This document shows, piece by piece, positions 9,409 through 17,355 of a stretch of 64,000 nucleotides of DNA (position 1 is its first letter; each line of letters begins with the position of its first letter). The stretch comes from Flavobacterium algicola (GTDB lineage Bacteria; Bacteroidota; Bacteroidia; Flavobacteriales; Flavobacteriaceae): positions 434,001 through 498,000 of the forward strand of contig NZ_JAJTUT010000003.1 in assembly GCF_022399565.1 (NCBI RefSeq), in the 5' to 3' direction. The notes under the pieces were generated by a model. The model saw nothing but the letters and a program-made list of their open reading frames with translations, was not told the DNA's origin and ran no database searches. A program made the translations under genes and the position numbers.

Positions 9409-9849
9409 TTATCCGAAATTTTTATATTTACTGTTTTTTGTATGCAACTCTTCTACAAAAGACTCATAATTTAAAATTTGCTGTTCAGATTCATTTTTAA
9501 AATGTTCAACAGTTTCCTTAACATTATCTTCATAAGAATAAAGTTTTTTTCTTAAATCAGAATTTCTTGAAAATTGAAAAATAGAATTCCCTACAAAAAT
9601 AAATAAGGTAAATAATATAAGACCTTGCTGACTGTCATTTTGAGAACTATTATTATTAGCTATTAGAAATAGTAAAAATGGCACGGCAAAGCAAATGTAA
9701 GTTCCTATTTTGTGACTGCGATCCGATTTTTTAAATTGACCAATATCAGTTAAAAGTTCTGAATATTTTTGAACTTTAGTATTTAATCGTTGTATTTTAA
9801 ATAGTTTGTAATTTCGAATTTCTTCATTAATTTTCTCTGTATCGGTCAT
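9409..9849 (-). CDS. Hypothetical protein with two membrane segments
   Basis: I do not recognise this 146-residue protein. It has two hydrophobic segments (about 48-64 and 76-92) separated by a short Asn/Gln/Ser-rich loop. They are flanked by charged, coiled-coil-like arms: residues 1-45, rich in Lys and Glu, and a C-terminal tail with EDNVKETVEHFKNESEQQ. The layout suggests a small inner-membrane protein with both ends in the cytoplasm. It is flanked by the CDGSH terminator on one side and the ABC-F gene on the other, so it is probably transcribed alone. No functional inference is possible. Confidence 0.7.
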   Translation of the reverse strand: MTDTEKINEEIRNYKLFKIQRLNTKVQKYSELLTDIGQFKKSDRSHKIGTYICFAVPFLLFLIANNNSSQNDSQQGLILFTLFIFVGNSIFQFSRNSDLRKKLYSYEDNVKETVEHFKNESEQQILNYESFVEELHTKNSKYKNFG

Positions 9850-10014
9850 AGTAGGTAGGTTTAAATATATTTGGGATTGATTATATCAATGTAAATATAA
9901 CTGATTAGTATTACAAAACAAACCCTAAGACTTTTTAGTAGTTTAACTAATAAAGTTTTAGGGTTATGACTATATAATGATAATATATTGTTTCTACTTA
10001 GATAAATTGCAAAT

Positions 10015-11877
10015 TTACCCCTCCATCTTAGCGCTCAATTCGAACCATCGTTCTTCCTTGCTTTCCATTTTATTGATAAGGTTTTGCAGTTCATTTCCTT
10101 TCTTCTCGATATCGGCATCGCTTACTTTTCCGTCTGAGAATAATTGTTCAATTTTTACTTTCTGTTCTTCAAGGTCTTTAATTTCCTTTTCTATTTTCTG
10201 AAATTCTTTTTGCTCGTTAAAAGATAGATTTCCAGTAGGATTTTTTTGCTTCCATTCTTTTTTCTCTGCTTTGTTATCTTCTTTTTGAGCAACGTCAGAA
10301 CTGTCTTCGTAAGCTCTAAAGTCAGAGTAGTTACCTGGGAAATTTTCAACAACTCCTTGACCTCTAAAAATGAACAAGTGATCTACGATTTTATCCATAA
10401 AATAACGGTCATGCGATACTACCAATAAACATCCAGGATAATCTAAAAGGAAACTTTCAAGTACATTTAAAGTAACGATATCTAAATCATTGGTAGGCTC
10501 ATCCAGAATTAAGAAGTTAGGATTCTGAATTAACACCGTACATAAATACAAACGTTTCAATTCACCACCACTCAATCGATCTACAAAATCATACTGTTTT
10601 TTAGCATCAAAAAGAAAACGCTCCAATAATTGGGAAGCCGAAATCATTCTTCCTTTCATCAACGGAATAAATTCTCCGTACTCCTTAATCACATCAATTA
10701 CGCGTTGTCCCGGTTTTGGATTGATTCCGCTTTGGGTGTAATAACCAATTTTTATAGTTTCACCCACGACCACTTTTCCAGCATCAAGCGGTAAAGTACT
10801 AGTTAGTAAATTCAAGAAAGTTGATTTACCGGTTCCGTTCTTTCCTATAATTCCGATACGTTCTCCCGGTTGAAAGTCAAAACTAAAATTGTCCATGATC
10901 ACGTGATCTTTGAACTTTTTAGAGATTTTATGGAGTTCAATAATTTTATTCCCCATGCGCTCCATATTGATTTCTAGCTCTACCTTGTTCTCACGACGGC
11001 GGCTTTGTGCTTTTTCTTTAATGTCATAGAAATCATCTTGACGCGACTTAGATTTGGTTGTTCTCGCTTTTGGTTGACGACGCATCCATTCTAATTCTTT
11101 TACAAAAAGATTCTGTGCTTTATCTACACTAGAATTTTCTGAAGCAATACGCTCTTCTTTTTTCTCTAGATAGTAAGAGTAATTTCCTTTGTAACTGTAT
11201 AATTTTCCATTGTCCAATTCGATGATTTCATTACAAACACGCTCCAAGAAGAAACGGTCGTGCGTCACCATAAACAAAGTAATATTTTCTTTTGCAAAAT
11301 AAGATTCCAACCATTCGATCATCTCCAAGTCTAAGTGGTTGGTAGGTTCATCCAAGATTAATAAATCAGGACGATTGATCAAAATAATAGCCAAAGACAA
11401 ACGCTTTTTTTGCCCTCCCGAGAGACTTTTTACTTTCAGTTTAAAATCTTCCAGTTTTAATTTGAACAAAATTTGTTTGTATTGGGTCTCAAAATCCCAA
11501 GCATTGTGTTGGTCCATTCCGTCAAAAGCCTTTTGGTAAGCTTCTTCATCCTCAGGGTTTTCTAATGCTTTCTCATAGGCTTCGATTACTTTCAGTGTTT
11601 CATTATCTGAAGCAAAAATACTTTCTTCGATCGTAAGCTCGTCTTGCAAATTATTATTTTGTGACAAGAAAGCCATTTTAATTCCTTTTCTCAAAACAAC
11701 TTGACCCGTATCTGGCTCATCAAGTCCATTGATGATGCTCATGATGGTTGTTTTTCCAGAACCATTTTTGGCTATAAAAGCAATTTTTTGGTCTTTGTTA
11801 ATTCCAAAGGAAATGTCTTTAAAAAGGGTTCTTTCTCCAAAAGATTTCGATATATTTTCAACTGATAAGTAATTCAC
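10015..11877 (-). CDS. ABC-F family ATPase, Uup-like
   Basis: ABC-F proteins are soluble twin-ATPase proteins that act on the ribosome or, for Uup, in DNA and translation stress. The 620-residue protein has two nucleotide-binding domains with Walker A motifs AKNGSGKTT (about residue 36) and GKNGTGKST (about 345), signatures LSGGQKKRLS and LSGGELKRLY, and Walker B motifs LLILDEPTNHLD and FLILDEPTNDLD. The linker between them is basic (WMRRQPKARTTKSKSRQ). A C-terminal coiled coil (about 550-610) is the Uup hallmark. There are no membrane segments. The start codon is GTG at 11877: it gives the standard N-terminus MNYLSVENISKSFG, and a TACTTTTG element lies about 18 nt upstream. Confidence 0.93.
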   Translation of the reverse strand: MNYLSVENISKSFGERTLFKDISFGINKDQKIAFIAKNGSGKTTIMSIINGLDEPDTGQVVLRKGIKMAFLSQNNNLQDELTIEESIFASDNETLKVIEAYEKALENPEDEEAYQKAFDGMDQHNAWDFETQYKQILFKLKLEDFKLKVKSLSGGQKKRLSLAIILINRPDLLILDEPTNHLDLEMIEWLESYFAKENITLFMVTHDRFFLERVCNEIIELDNGKLYSYKGNYSYYLEKKEERIASENSSVDKAQNLFVKELEWMRRQPKARTTKSKSRQDDFYDIKEKAQSRRRENKVELEINMERMGNKIIELHKISKKFKDHVIMDNFSFDFQPGERIGIIGKNGTGKSTFLNLLTSTLPLDAGKVVVGETIKIGYYTQSGINPKPGQRVIDVIKEYGEFIPLMKGRMISASQLLERFLFDAKKQYDFVDRLSGGELKRLYLCTVLIQNPNFLILDEPTNDLDIVTLNVLESFLLDYPGCLLVVSHDRYFMDKIVDHLFIFRGQGVVENFPGNYSDFRAYEDSSDVAQKEDNKAEKKEWKQKNPTGNLSFNEQKEFQKIEKEIKDLEEQKVKIEQLFSDGKVSDADIEKKGNELQNLINKMESKEERWFELSAKMEG

Positions 11878-11894
11878 TAGAGTAATTTTTTTTG

Positions 11895-11902
11895 CAAAAG
11901 TA
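11895..11902 (-). promoter_or_regulatory. -7 promoter element of the ABC-F gene
   Basis: TACTTTTG on the minus strand fits TAnnTTTG and gives a leader of about 13 nt before the GTG start at 11877, supporting that non-ATG start. Confidence 0.55.
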
Positions 11903-12122
11903 AGCTATTCAGTTGTAAAAAGAGAATTCAAGGAAGAATAGAGAGAGGAGTTATCGCCAAAGCGGATAAGTCGCCCTAATTTTTAGTAATCTTTTGCTAG
12001 CAGTTTTATCAATTTCAAATCAAATAGGTCATAAAAAAAAGCATACCATTAAAATAAAAGACACTCTAAAAGTTGATCTGATATTTTAATGATATGTAGG
12101 TGAAAATTACGTTTTGACTATG

Positions 12123-12560
12123 TTATTTCTTTCGATCTAATAAGGAAAGAATTGCGGCTGTCGTTAGTGCACCCGCCACATAGTAGCTAATAGTTAGTGC
12201 TTTGGTTACCAGTGATTTTGCCACAGGCTCGTCATTAAGTCCCATTTTGTTAGGTAATTTAACTGCTCCAACTCCAGCCATAAGTCCAGATGATGCTGCA
12301 GTAGACCAAAGTTTGTTACCTCTGTTATTGATCAAACTATAATACAAAGTATTGCTAATTATATCACTTACAAGAGCACTTCTATATAGTGAAGTACTAT
12401 CTTTAATTTCCATTCCCAATAGGGCTGATGTTTTTAACACCGCTTCTTCGCCAACAAGATCAATTTGAGGCATTTTGTTATCTAATCCTTTCAAGGATTC
12501 GTTTAAAATGTTCAACACTAGTGCTCCTCCCAAACCAGCTATTATATTATTAGTTATCAT
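12123..12560 (-). CDS. Hypothetical glycine/alanine-rich membrane-associated protein
   Basis: Unrecognised 145-residue protein. The N-terminus (IIAGLGGALVLNILNESL) and the C-terminal segment (ALTISYYVAGALTTAAIL, about 121-138) are hydrophobic, and the protein ends in the positively charged LLDRKK, suggesting a small integral membrane protein. A middle region (about 60-105) has GLMAGVGAVKLPNKMG. Similar small Gly/Ala-rich proteins are found scattered in Flavobacterium, but I cannot name a family. It reads leftwards, 52 nt downstream of the 45-codon ORF, and the two could share a transcript. Confidence 0.65.
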   Translation of the reverse strand: MITNNIIAGLGGALVLNILNESLKGLDNKMPQIDLVGEEAVLKTSALLGMEIKDSTSLYRSALVSDIISNTLYYSLINNRGNKLWSTAASSGLMAGVGAVKLPNKMGLNDEPVAKSLVTKALTISYYVAGALTTAAILSLLDRKK

Positions 12561-12594
12561 ATTTTCTATTTATTAAATTAAGTAGTAATTATAA

Positions 12595-12760
12595 AATTGA
12601 CCGATGCTTGGATTATTGTTGTGTGACTAATTCCCCTTGAACAGTGGAGACGTAGGCTTTTTTATGCATGCCCGAACGGGTGGAAAGGACATGCGCCGTT
12701 ACAGCTACTTCAACAACCTGACTACCCGTGACCTTCGTTGCAACAAGCATCGGTTCAATT
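12595..12760. repeat. Inverted repeat flanking a GC-richer island
   Basis: The left arm at 12595-12610 (AATTGA-CCGATGCTTG) and the complement of the right arm at 12744-12760 (AATTGAaCCGATGCTTG) match over 16 positions with one extra base. Between them lies about 130 bp that is visibly richer in G and C than the A/T-rich DNA on both sides. The island holds a 45-codon minus-strand ORF. Arms at the very edges of the composition change suggest a small inserted element or a structured RNA, but no target-site duplication is obvious. Confidence 0.6.
12613..12750 (-). CDS. Possible 45-residue protein inside the inverted repeat
   Basis: An uninterrupted frame runs from the ATG at 12750 to TAA at 12613-12615 and encodes 45 residues starting MLVATKVTGSQVVEV and ending YVSTVQGELVTQQ. 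A stop lies three codons before the ATG. Codon choice (ACG, GTC, GGC, CGT, TCG) is unlike the A/T-ending codons of neighbouring genes, suggesting foreign origin. The product is rich in Val and Thr with no membrane segment. No strong ribosome-binding site is visible and I recognise no family. It could be a true small gene, a fragment of a transferred gene or chance. Confidence 0.35.
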   Translation of the reverse strand: MLVATKVTGSQVVEVAVTAHVLSTRSGMHKKAYVSTVQGELVTQQ

Positions 12761-13088
12761 TAATATGTAGTTCTAGTAAGAACGGAATCAAAATTTAGTT
12801 TTTACTTTATTTTTGTTTTTAATACTTAAAAATTGATTGCTAAAGATTTGCTTAAATTTTGAATGATAAAATTATAAAGGAAGTAGGTATTTCATTTTAT
12901 AGAATTTTTAAATTAATTTATATTATTTAAATAGTGCACAAAATATTGGTAACTAATTGATTTAGAATTGATGTTGTAGTAATTTTAAAATCTTTGAGGA
13001 GAATGATATAATATAAAGGAGGAATTAATTCGGAATTTTACATAACACAATATTGGATAAAATTAGTAACAAATAAAATTACCTTATT
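12761..13088. other. A/T-rich intergenic stretch
   Basis: This 328-nt stretch contains no reading frame of note. GGAGG-like words occur near 12996 and 13018 (AAAGGAGGAATTAATT), but no start codon follows closely. The promoter of the acidic protein at 13089 presumably lies here; no clear TAnnTTTG was found. Confidence 0.4.
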
Positions 13089-13412
13089 ATGGAAAATTCA
13101 CAAAACAACAATTACAACGATAAAGACAGTTTGATCGAAAAACCAGATATTAAAAAAGAACCTATATCTACGCACGATGCTGGTTTAACCAATGAAAACG
13201 AAGAGCTTTATTCAAATCCAGAGAAGGATGGCCCTAAGAAGGCACATTTTACTAAAGGCGAGAAGGCTCTAGAAGATTCGAAAGATAATGATGCCGATGG
13301 CGTGGATTACTTTGTAGATGAAGAAGATATTTTAAATTCACAGAATTCACCTGAAAAAAGGAACAGCCAAGATGCATTTGATAAAGAGTATGGAAAAGAC
13401 TCAATAAAGTAG
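13089..13412 (+). CDS. Acidic, probably disordered hypothetical protein
   Basis: A 107-residue hydrophilic protein rich in Asp, Glu, Asn, Lys and Ser, with no hydrophobic core, signal peptide or cysteine. It contains acidic clusters (KDNDADGVDYFVDEEDIL, about 77-94). The composition suggests an intrinsically disordered cytoplasmic protein of the type often induced by stress in Flavobacterium; this is inference. Its stop codon is only 2 nt from the stop codon of the convergent gene at 13415, with no hairpin between them, so the two transcripts must overlap. Confidence 0.65.
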   Translation: MENSQNNNYNDKDSLIEKPDIKKEPISTHDAGLTNENEELYSNPEKDGPKKAHFTKGEKALEDSKDNDADGVDYFVDEEDILNSQNSPEKRNSQDAFDKEYGKDSIK

Positions 13413-13414
13413 TA

Positions 13415-14368
13415 TCAGTTTGCTAGATATTGAGTCAGATCAATTCGGTGCATTTGCTGCGGAGTATTAAATAGCGGCTTTCTAACGGTTTTTTCATTAG
13501 TAATATAATAGCTAAAACCATTGGGAGTCGCTATTCCTTCTACTTGGTGAAAGGGTAATTTTAATTTGACTTTCCGCTTATTTCCAGAGAAAAAATGTAC
13601 ATCTCTATAATCATATAGTAGAAATACAAAGGGTTGTAATAGTTTAGAGTAAGCTGTTAGCGCAATCAGTTTCGTTTGGCTATTGTATGTTGCTCCTGTT
13701 ACCAAACCTTTAATGTTGTATGTTTTTACGGCCTTCGCTATATAAGTTCCAGGTACTTTGGGTACAGTATAAACTGTGGTTTGTAAATCTTTATAATGTT
13801 TGGTAAATAAATAAATACTATCCTCTAAAACAATAAAGGCTTCACAGTCAAAATTTGTTTTGTTAGGTTGCTCAGGAGACAGAAGCAATTGGTCTTCGTA
13901 GTTAAACGTAATGGTATCAATTTTTGCAGCACCAGTTTCAAATTCATTTTTGGATAATCGTAAAATTTTGAGGTCATTGCGATTTCCCGAAATATTATTT
14001 CCAAAATCGCCTAAATAAATATAGTCTTGATCTTGACTGATTTCTTCCCATTCTTTATTTTTTAATCCATCAATAACAATTTTCCTTTTAATTACCCCAT
14101 TTTCATCCATTCCGTAAATGTTAGTATCTGCATCATCGTTAATTGTCCAGAATAGAGAATCAAAATATAGTAAACTAGAGTTCTCAACCAATGAATCACT
14201 AAGTTCTACTGAAAATTCAGGTTTAATTTTAGTTCTTTTATAACGGCAACTACCGTCATTTACAGTAGCTTTTGGATTATAATTTTTTGACAAAGGATCT
14301 GTGCAACCCGAAATTTGGCTCCATGAACATGTGACGCATACTAGGAAAATGAAAAAAGTAAATCTCAA
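13415..14368 (-). CDS. Secreted hypothetical protein with a GCTDP...NDGSC motif
   Basis: This 317-residue protein starts with a signal peptide (MRFTFFIFLVCVTCSWSQ). A motif follows, GCTDPLSKNYNPKATVNDGS at about 21-40 with C at 41, that recurs in many secreted Bacteroidota proteins and resembles a disulfide-closed calcium-binding loop. The rest (about 55-317) is beta-rich with repeated 'D-x-I-Y-L' style strands (DYIYLGDFGNN, DSIYLFTKHYKD), as in beta-propeller or esterase-like phytase-type proteins. No catalytic motif is certain. It is exported to the periplasm or beyond; there is no obvious C-terminal sorting domain. The promoter element TATTTTTG lies at 14399-14406, divergent to the glycosyltransferase gene. 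Confidence 0.75.
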   Translation of the reverse strand: MRFTFFIFLVCVTCSWSQISGCTDPLSKNYNPKATVNDGSCRYKRTKIKPEFSVELSDSLVENSSLLYFDSLFWTINDDADTNIYGMDENGVIKRKIVIDGLKNKEWEEISQDQDYIYLGDFGNNISGNRNDLKILRLSKNEFETGAAKIDTITFNYEDQLLLSPEQPNKTNFDCEAFIVLEDSIYLFTKHYKDLQTTVYTVPKVPGTYIAKAVKTYNIKGLVTGATYNSQTKLIALTAYSKLLQPFVFLLYDYRDVHFFSGNKRKVKLKLPFHQVEGIATPNGFSYYITNEKTVRKPLFNTPQQMHRIDLTQYLAN

Positions 14369-14398
14369 AACCTTTTAATTTTAATATCAAAAGTACTT

Positions 14399-14437
14399 CA
14401 AAAATAGTTTACGAGATATTTTAACTCATTATATTTG
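14399..14437. promoter_or_regulatory. Divergent pair of -7 promoter elements
   Basis: TATTTTTG on minus (14399-14406) serves the secreted protein gene, with a leader of about 27 nt. TATATTTG on plus (14430-14437) lies only 4 nt before the glycosyltransferase ATG at 14442, so that transcript would be leaderless or nearly so. Confidence 0.5.
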
Positions 14438-14441
14438 TAGT

Positions 14442-15626
14442 ATGCAGTTATCAGTGGTCATACTCAATTATAATGTTCAACACTTTTTAGAACTTTGCCT
14501 TTTAAGCGTGCAATCTGCTATCGAAGGTTTAGATGCAGAGTTAATAGTTGTTGATAATAATTCGCCCGATGACAGCTGCGACATGGTAAAAAGAAAATTT
14601 CCAAATGTCATATTAGTAGAAAATAAAGATAATGCTGGTTTTCCAAAAGGCAATAACATAGGAGTTGCCATTGCCAAAGGAGCGTATGTTTGCATTCTCA
14701 ATCCGGATACCGTTGTTGCTGAGGATACATTTATTAAAGTACTGGCATTCGCCGAAAGGCAAAAAGATCTAGGAATTGTAGGAGTGAAGCTCATTGATGG
14801 CGTTGGTAATTTCTTACCAGAAAGCAAACGTGGTGTTCCAACTCCTTGGGTTGCTTTTACCAAAATAGCAGCCTTGTACAAATTATTTCCAAGAGTAAGT
14901 AGCTTTGGTCAGTATTACGCAAGCCATATAAATGAAAATCAAACGGGTAAAGTAGCGATTTTAGTAGGTGCTTTTATGATAATGAAGCGACAATTGTATC
15001 TCGATATAGGTGGTTTTGACGAAGATTGCTTCATGTATTCAGACGATATAGATCTGTCCTACATGGCTTTGAAAAAGGGGAAGACCAATTTTTATTTTCA
15101 CGAAACGACGGTTATACATTACAAGGGAGAGAGTACGGTCAAGGATGGCACCTATATGAAGCGGTTTCAAGAGGCTATGAATTTTTTCTATAAAAAACAT
15201 TTCAGGGTTTCGATACTATTTTCTTTATTTATGAAGATCGGAATTTTGTCTTTTTCGATAATAAAAAGATTTCAAGGTAAAGATCGAAAGCATAAGGACA
15301 AAGATCATTTTATTTTATTTTCGAAAAATAGAAGTTTGGTAGAAAGTATTGAATCAGTAGTTCAAAAGAAAATCGATTTTCGAGATTTAGAAGCAAACAG
15401 TTTATTGCTTTCAGGCGTTAATCACAGTATTTCGGGAACAGAAATCATACTAGACAATCATTTTATTTCGTTTAAAGAATGTATTGCTTTTATGGAATTG
15501 TTAAAAAGTTACAAGTTTACCTTTAAAATACTACCAAAAAACACCAATTTCTTAATAGGAAGTGACAATTCTAATGAAAGGGGAACGGTGTTAAAGATTG
15601 AGTATAAAATGCATAATATGAAATGA
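14442..15626 (+). CDS. Family 2 glycosyltransferase
   Basis: A GT-A fold inverting glycosyltransferase of 394 residues that would move a sugar from a nucleotide sugar to a lipid or polysaccharide acceptor at the inner face of the membrane. Visible features are the N-terminal SVVILNYNVQHFLELCLLSV, the nucleotide-binding VVDNNSPDDS, the DxD-like ILNPDT (about 85-90) and GGFDEDCFMYSDDIDLSYMA, which is typical of rhamnosyltransferase-like GT2 enzymes. A hydrophobic segment near residues 255-275 (ILFSLFMKIGILSFSIIKRF) may anchor it. The last 100 residues look like a separate small domain. It is not in a polysaccharide cluster; the next gene is the E2 subunit. Confidence 0.9.
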   Translation: MQLSVVILNYNVQHFLELCLLSVQSAIEGLDAELIVVDNNSPDDSCDMVKRKFPNVILVENKDNAGFPKGNNIGVAIAKGAYVCILNPDTVVAEDTFIKVLAFAERQKDLGIVGVKLIDGVGNFLPESKRGVPTPWVAFTKIAALYKLFPRVSSFGQYYASHINENQTGKVAILVGAFMIMKRQLYLDIGGFDEDCFMYSDDIDLSYMALKKGKTNFYFHETTVIHYKGESTVKDGTYMKRFQEAMNFFYKKHFRVSILFSLFMKIGILSFSIIKRFQGKDRKHKDKDHFILFSKNRSLVESIESVVQKKIDFRDLEANSLLLSGVNHSISGTEIILDNHFISFKECIAFMELLKSYKFTFKILPKNTNFLIGSDNSNERGTVLKIEYKMHNMK

Positions 15627-15691
15627 TTGTTTTAAAAAATCACTAATTTCGCAAACAAATAATAAAACGACACCTTTTTAGGTTAAATGAT

Positions 15692-17011
15692 ATGGCAAGA
15701 TTTGAATTAAAACTTCCTAAAATGGGAGAAAGCGTCGCAGAAGCAACTATTACTAACTGGCTAAAATCCGTTGGTGATAAAATCAATGCTGATGAAACCG
15801 TGGTTGAAGTCGCGACAGACAAAGTAGATAATGAAGTTCCTAGTGAAGTATCCGGAATCTTGGTCGAGCAACTTTTTGATAAAGATGATCTGGTACAAGT
15901 GGGTCAAACTATTGCAATTATTGAGACAAGTGAAGGCGATGATACTGATGTTGAAGAGGAACAAATTGATCCTGCTATCATTGCTGAGGTAGAAAAAGCA
16001 GTTGAGGTAGCCAAAGAATCGGTAGTACCTCCCGTGGACTTTGCTGGTTCGGATAAATTTTATTCACCACTAGTCAAAAATATAGCAACTACTGAGGGCG
16101 TGTCTATAGAAGAGTTGGAAACAATAAAAGGTACCGGAAAAGATGAGCGAGTAACCAAAGACGATATTTTGAATTATGTTCAAAATCGTGCTGGTAAAAG
16201 TGCGCCAGTAGCAGCAGCAAGAGAAACAGCAGCACCAGTAAAGAAAGCGCCAGTTTCTGCAACAAAAGAAGTGTCAAAAGCAGCTCCTGTATCTGTAAGT
16301 GGCGAGGATGAAGTTGTAGAGATGGACCGCATGCGAAAATTGATTTCGGGTTATATGGTAGCGTCTATTCAAACTTCTGTACACGTGCAATCGTTTATCG
16401 AGGTAGATGTGACCAACATTGTGAAATGGCGTGACAAGCATAAAACTGAATTCGAAAAAAGAGAAGGAGAGAAGCTAACTTATACGCCCATATTTATGGA
16501 GGCAGTAGCGAAAGCCTTAAAAGATTATCCAGGAATGAATGTTTCTGTTGATGGTGATTATGTTATCAAAAAGAAAAATATCAATCTCGGAATGGCAGCA
16601 GCTTTGCCAAATGGTAACTTGATTGTGCCTGTGATCAAAAATGCGGACCAACTTAATTTGGTAGGCATGGCAAAAGCCGTAAATGATTTAGGAAACCGTG
16701 CAAAACAAGGCAAGTTGAAGCCAGATGATACCAAAGGAGGTACTTACACAGTGACAAACATAGGTTCGTTTGGTAGTGTTTTTGGTACGCCGATTATTAA
16801 CCAGCCGGAAGTTGGAATTCTAGCGCTAGGAGCTATTCGCAAAGTTCCTGCAGTAATTGAAACTCCCGATGGTGACTTTATAGGTATTCGTCAAAAAATG
16901 TTTTTAACACACAGTTACGACCATCGTGTGGTTGACGGTGCGCTTGGTGGAATGTTCGTAAAGCGCGTAGCCGAATATCTCGAAAAATTTGATATTTCTA
17001 GAAATTTCTAG
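15692..17011 (+). CDS. 2-oxoacid dehydrogenase E2 (dihydrolipoamide acyltransferase)
   Basis: The core acyltransferase of a 2-oxoacid dehydrogenase complex, which passes acyl groups from E1 to CoA. The 439-residue protein has one N-terminal lipoyl domain with the lipoyl lysine K44 in ATDKVDNEV, an Ala/Pro/Lys-rich linker, a peripheral subunit-binding domain (about 125-160, YSPLVKNIATTEGVSIEELE), and a catalytic domain (about 205-439) with H411 and D415 in SYDHRVVDG. Sequence and linker layout fit the branched-chain or mixed-specificity E2 of Flavobacteriia rather than succinyltransferase, but the substrate cannot be fixed. No E1 or E3 gene is adjacent. It ends at a clear terminator. Confidence 0.93.
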   Translation: MARFELKLPKMGESVAEATITNWLKSVGDKINADETVVEVATDKVDNEVPSEVSGILVEQLFDKDDLVQVGQTIAIIETSEGDDTDVEEEQIDPAIIAEVEKAVEVAKESVVPPVDFAGSDKFYSPLVKNIATTEGVSIEELETIKGTGKDERVTKDDILNYVQNRAGKSAPVAAARETAAPVKKAPVSATKEVSKAAPVSVSGEDEVVEMDRMRKLISGYMVASIQTSVHVQSFIEVDVTNIVKWRDKHKTEFEKREGEKLTYTPIFMEAVAKALKDYPGMNVSVDGDYVIKKKNINLGMAAALPNGNLIVPVIKNADQLNLVGMAKAVNDLGNRAKQGKLKPDDTKGGTYTVTNIGSFGSVFGTPIINQPEVGILALGAIRKVPAVIETPDGDFIGIRQKMFLTHSYDHRVVDGALGGMFVKRVAEYLEKFDISRNF

Positions 17012-17029
17012 GACAATAACAATAGCATA

Positions 17030-17066
17030 CAAACCCTCAAATCAATTTGGTCTGAGGGTTTTTTAT
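17030..17066 (+). terminator. Rho-independent terminator of the E2 gene
   Basis: AAACCCTCA and TGAGGGTTT arms around a 12-nt loop, followed by TTTTT, start about 20 nt after the stop codon. Confidence 0.87.
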
Positions 17067-17093
17067 TTGTTGTAAGAACTAAATTTTTATTTT

Positions 17094-17193
17094 GGGCGCA
17101 TCCCGCAGAAAAAGCGGGACCGGGCTATGGGTTACAATCTTTTTTAGGGCAAAAAAAGCCCAAAAAAAGGATTTTCACTTCTATCCCTTTCGC
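17094..17193. repeat. Structured intergenic repeat (possible ncRNA element)
   Basis: About 100 nt of locally G+C-richer DNA folds as three nested parts: an outer GGGCGC...TTTCGC pairing, a hairpin CCCGC-agaaaaa-GCGGG at about 17102-17118, and a long hairpin ATCTTTTTTaGGGC / GCCCaAAAAAAGGAT at about 17137-17172. I recall elements with this GGTTACAATC...GGATTTTCACTTCTATCCC layout recurring between genes of many Flavobacterium genomes. Function is unknown. A comparison with the Rfam Flavo-1 family is worth making, but I cannot assert identity. Confidence 0.6.
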
Positions 17194-17326
17194 AGAGGCA
17201 AACTTCATCATAGAGGGCATATTGTTGTATTTTTTTAAAATATATTTTAGGATGCGTTTGTTTTTTCTATCTCCCAAAAAATAATTAAACTACTCCAAAA
17301 GCCTACGATTTTACACTTAAAAAATT

Positions 17327-17334
17327 TATATTTG
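17327..17334 (+). promoter_or_regulatory. -7 promoter element of the exonuclease gene
   Basis: TATATTTG fits TAnnTTTG; transcription would start near 17339, giving a leader of about 17 nt. Confidence 0.55.
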
Positions 17335-17355
17335 TAGTTCATACAAAAAAATAAA

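Noticed and set aside
12561..12800. Prophage or integron attachment site near the inverted repeat
   Set aside because: No integrase, tRNA or direct repeat is adjacent; only the small inverted-repeat unit is seen.
14477..14881. Minus-strand ORF of 134 codons opposite the glycosyltransferase gene
   Set aside because: Antisense shadow of a clear GT2 coding frame.
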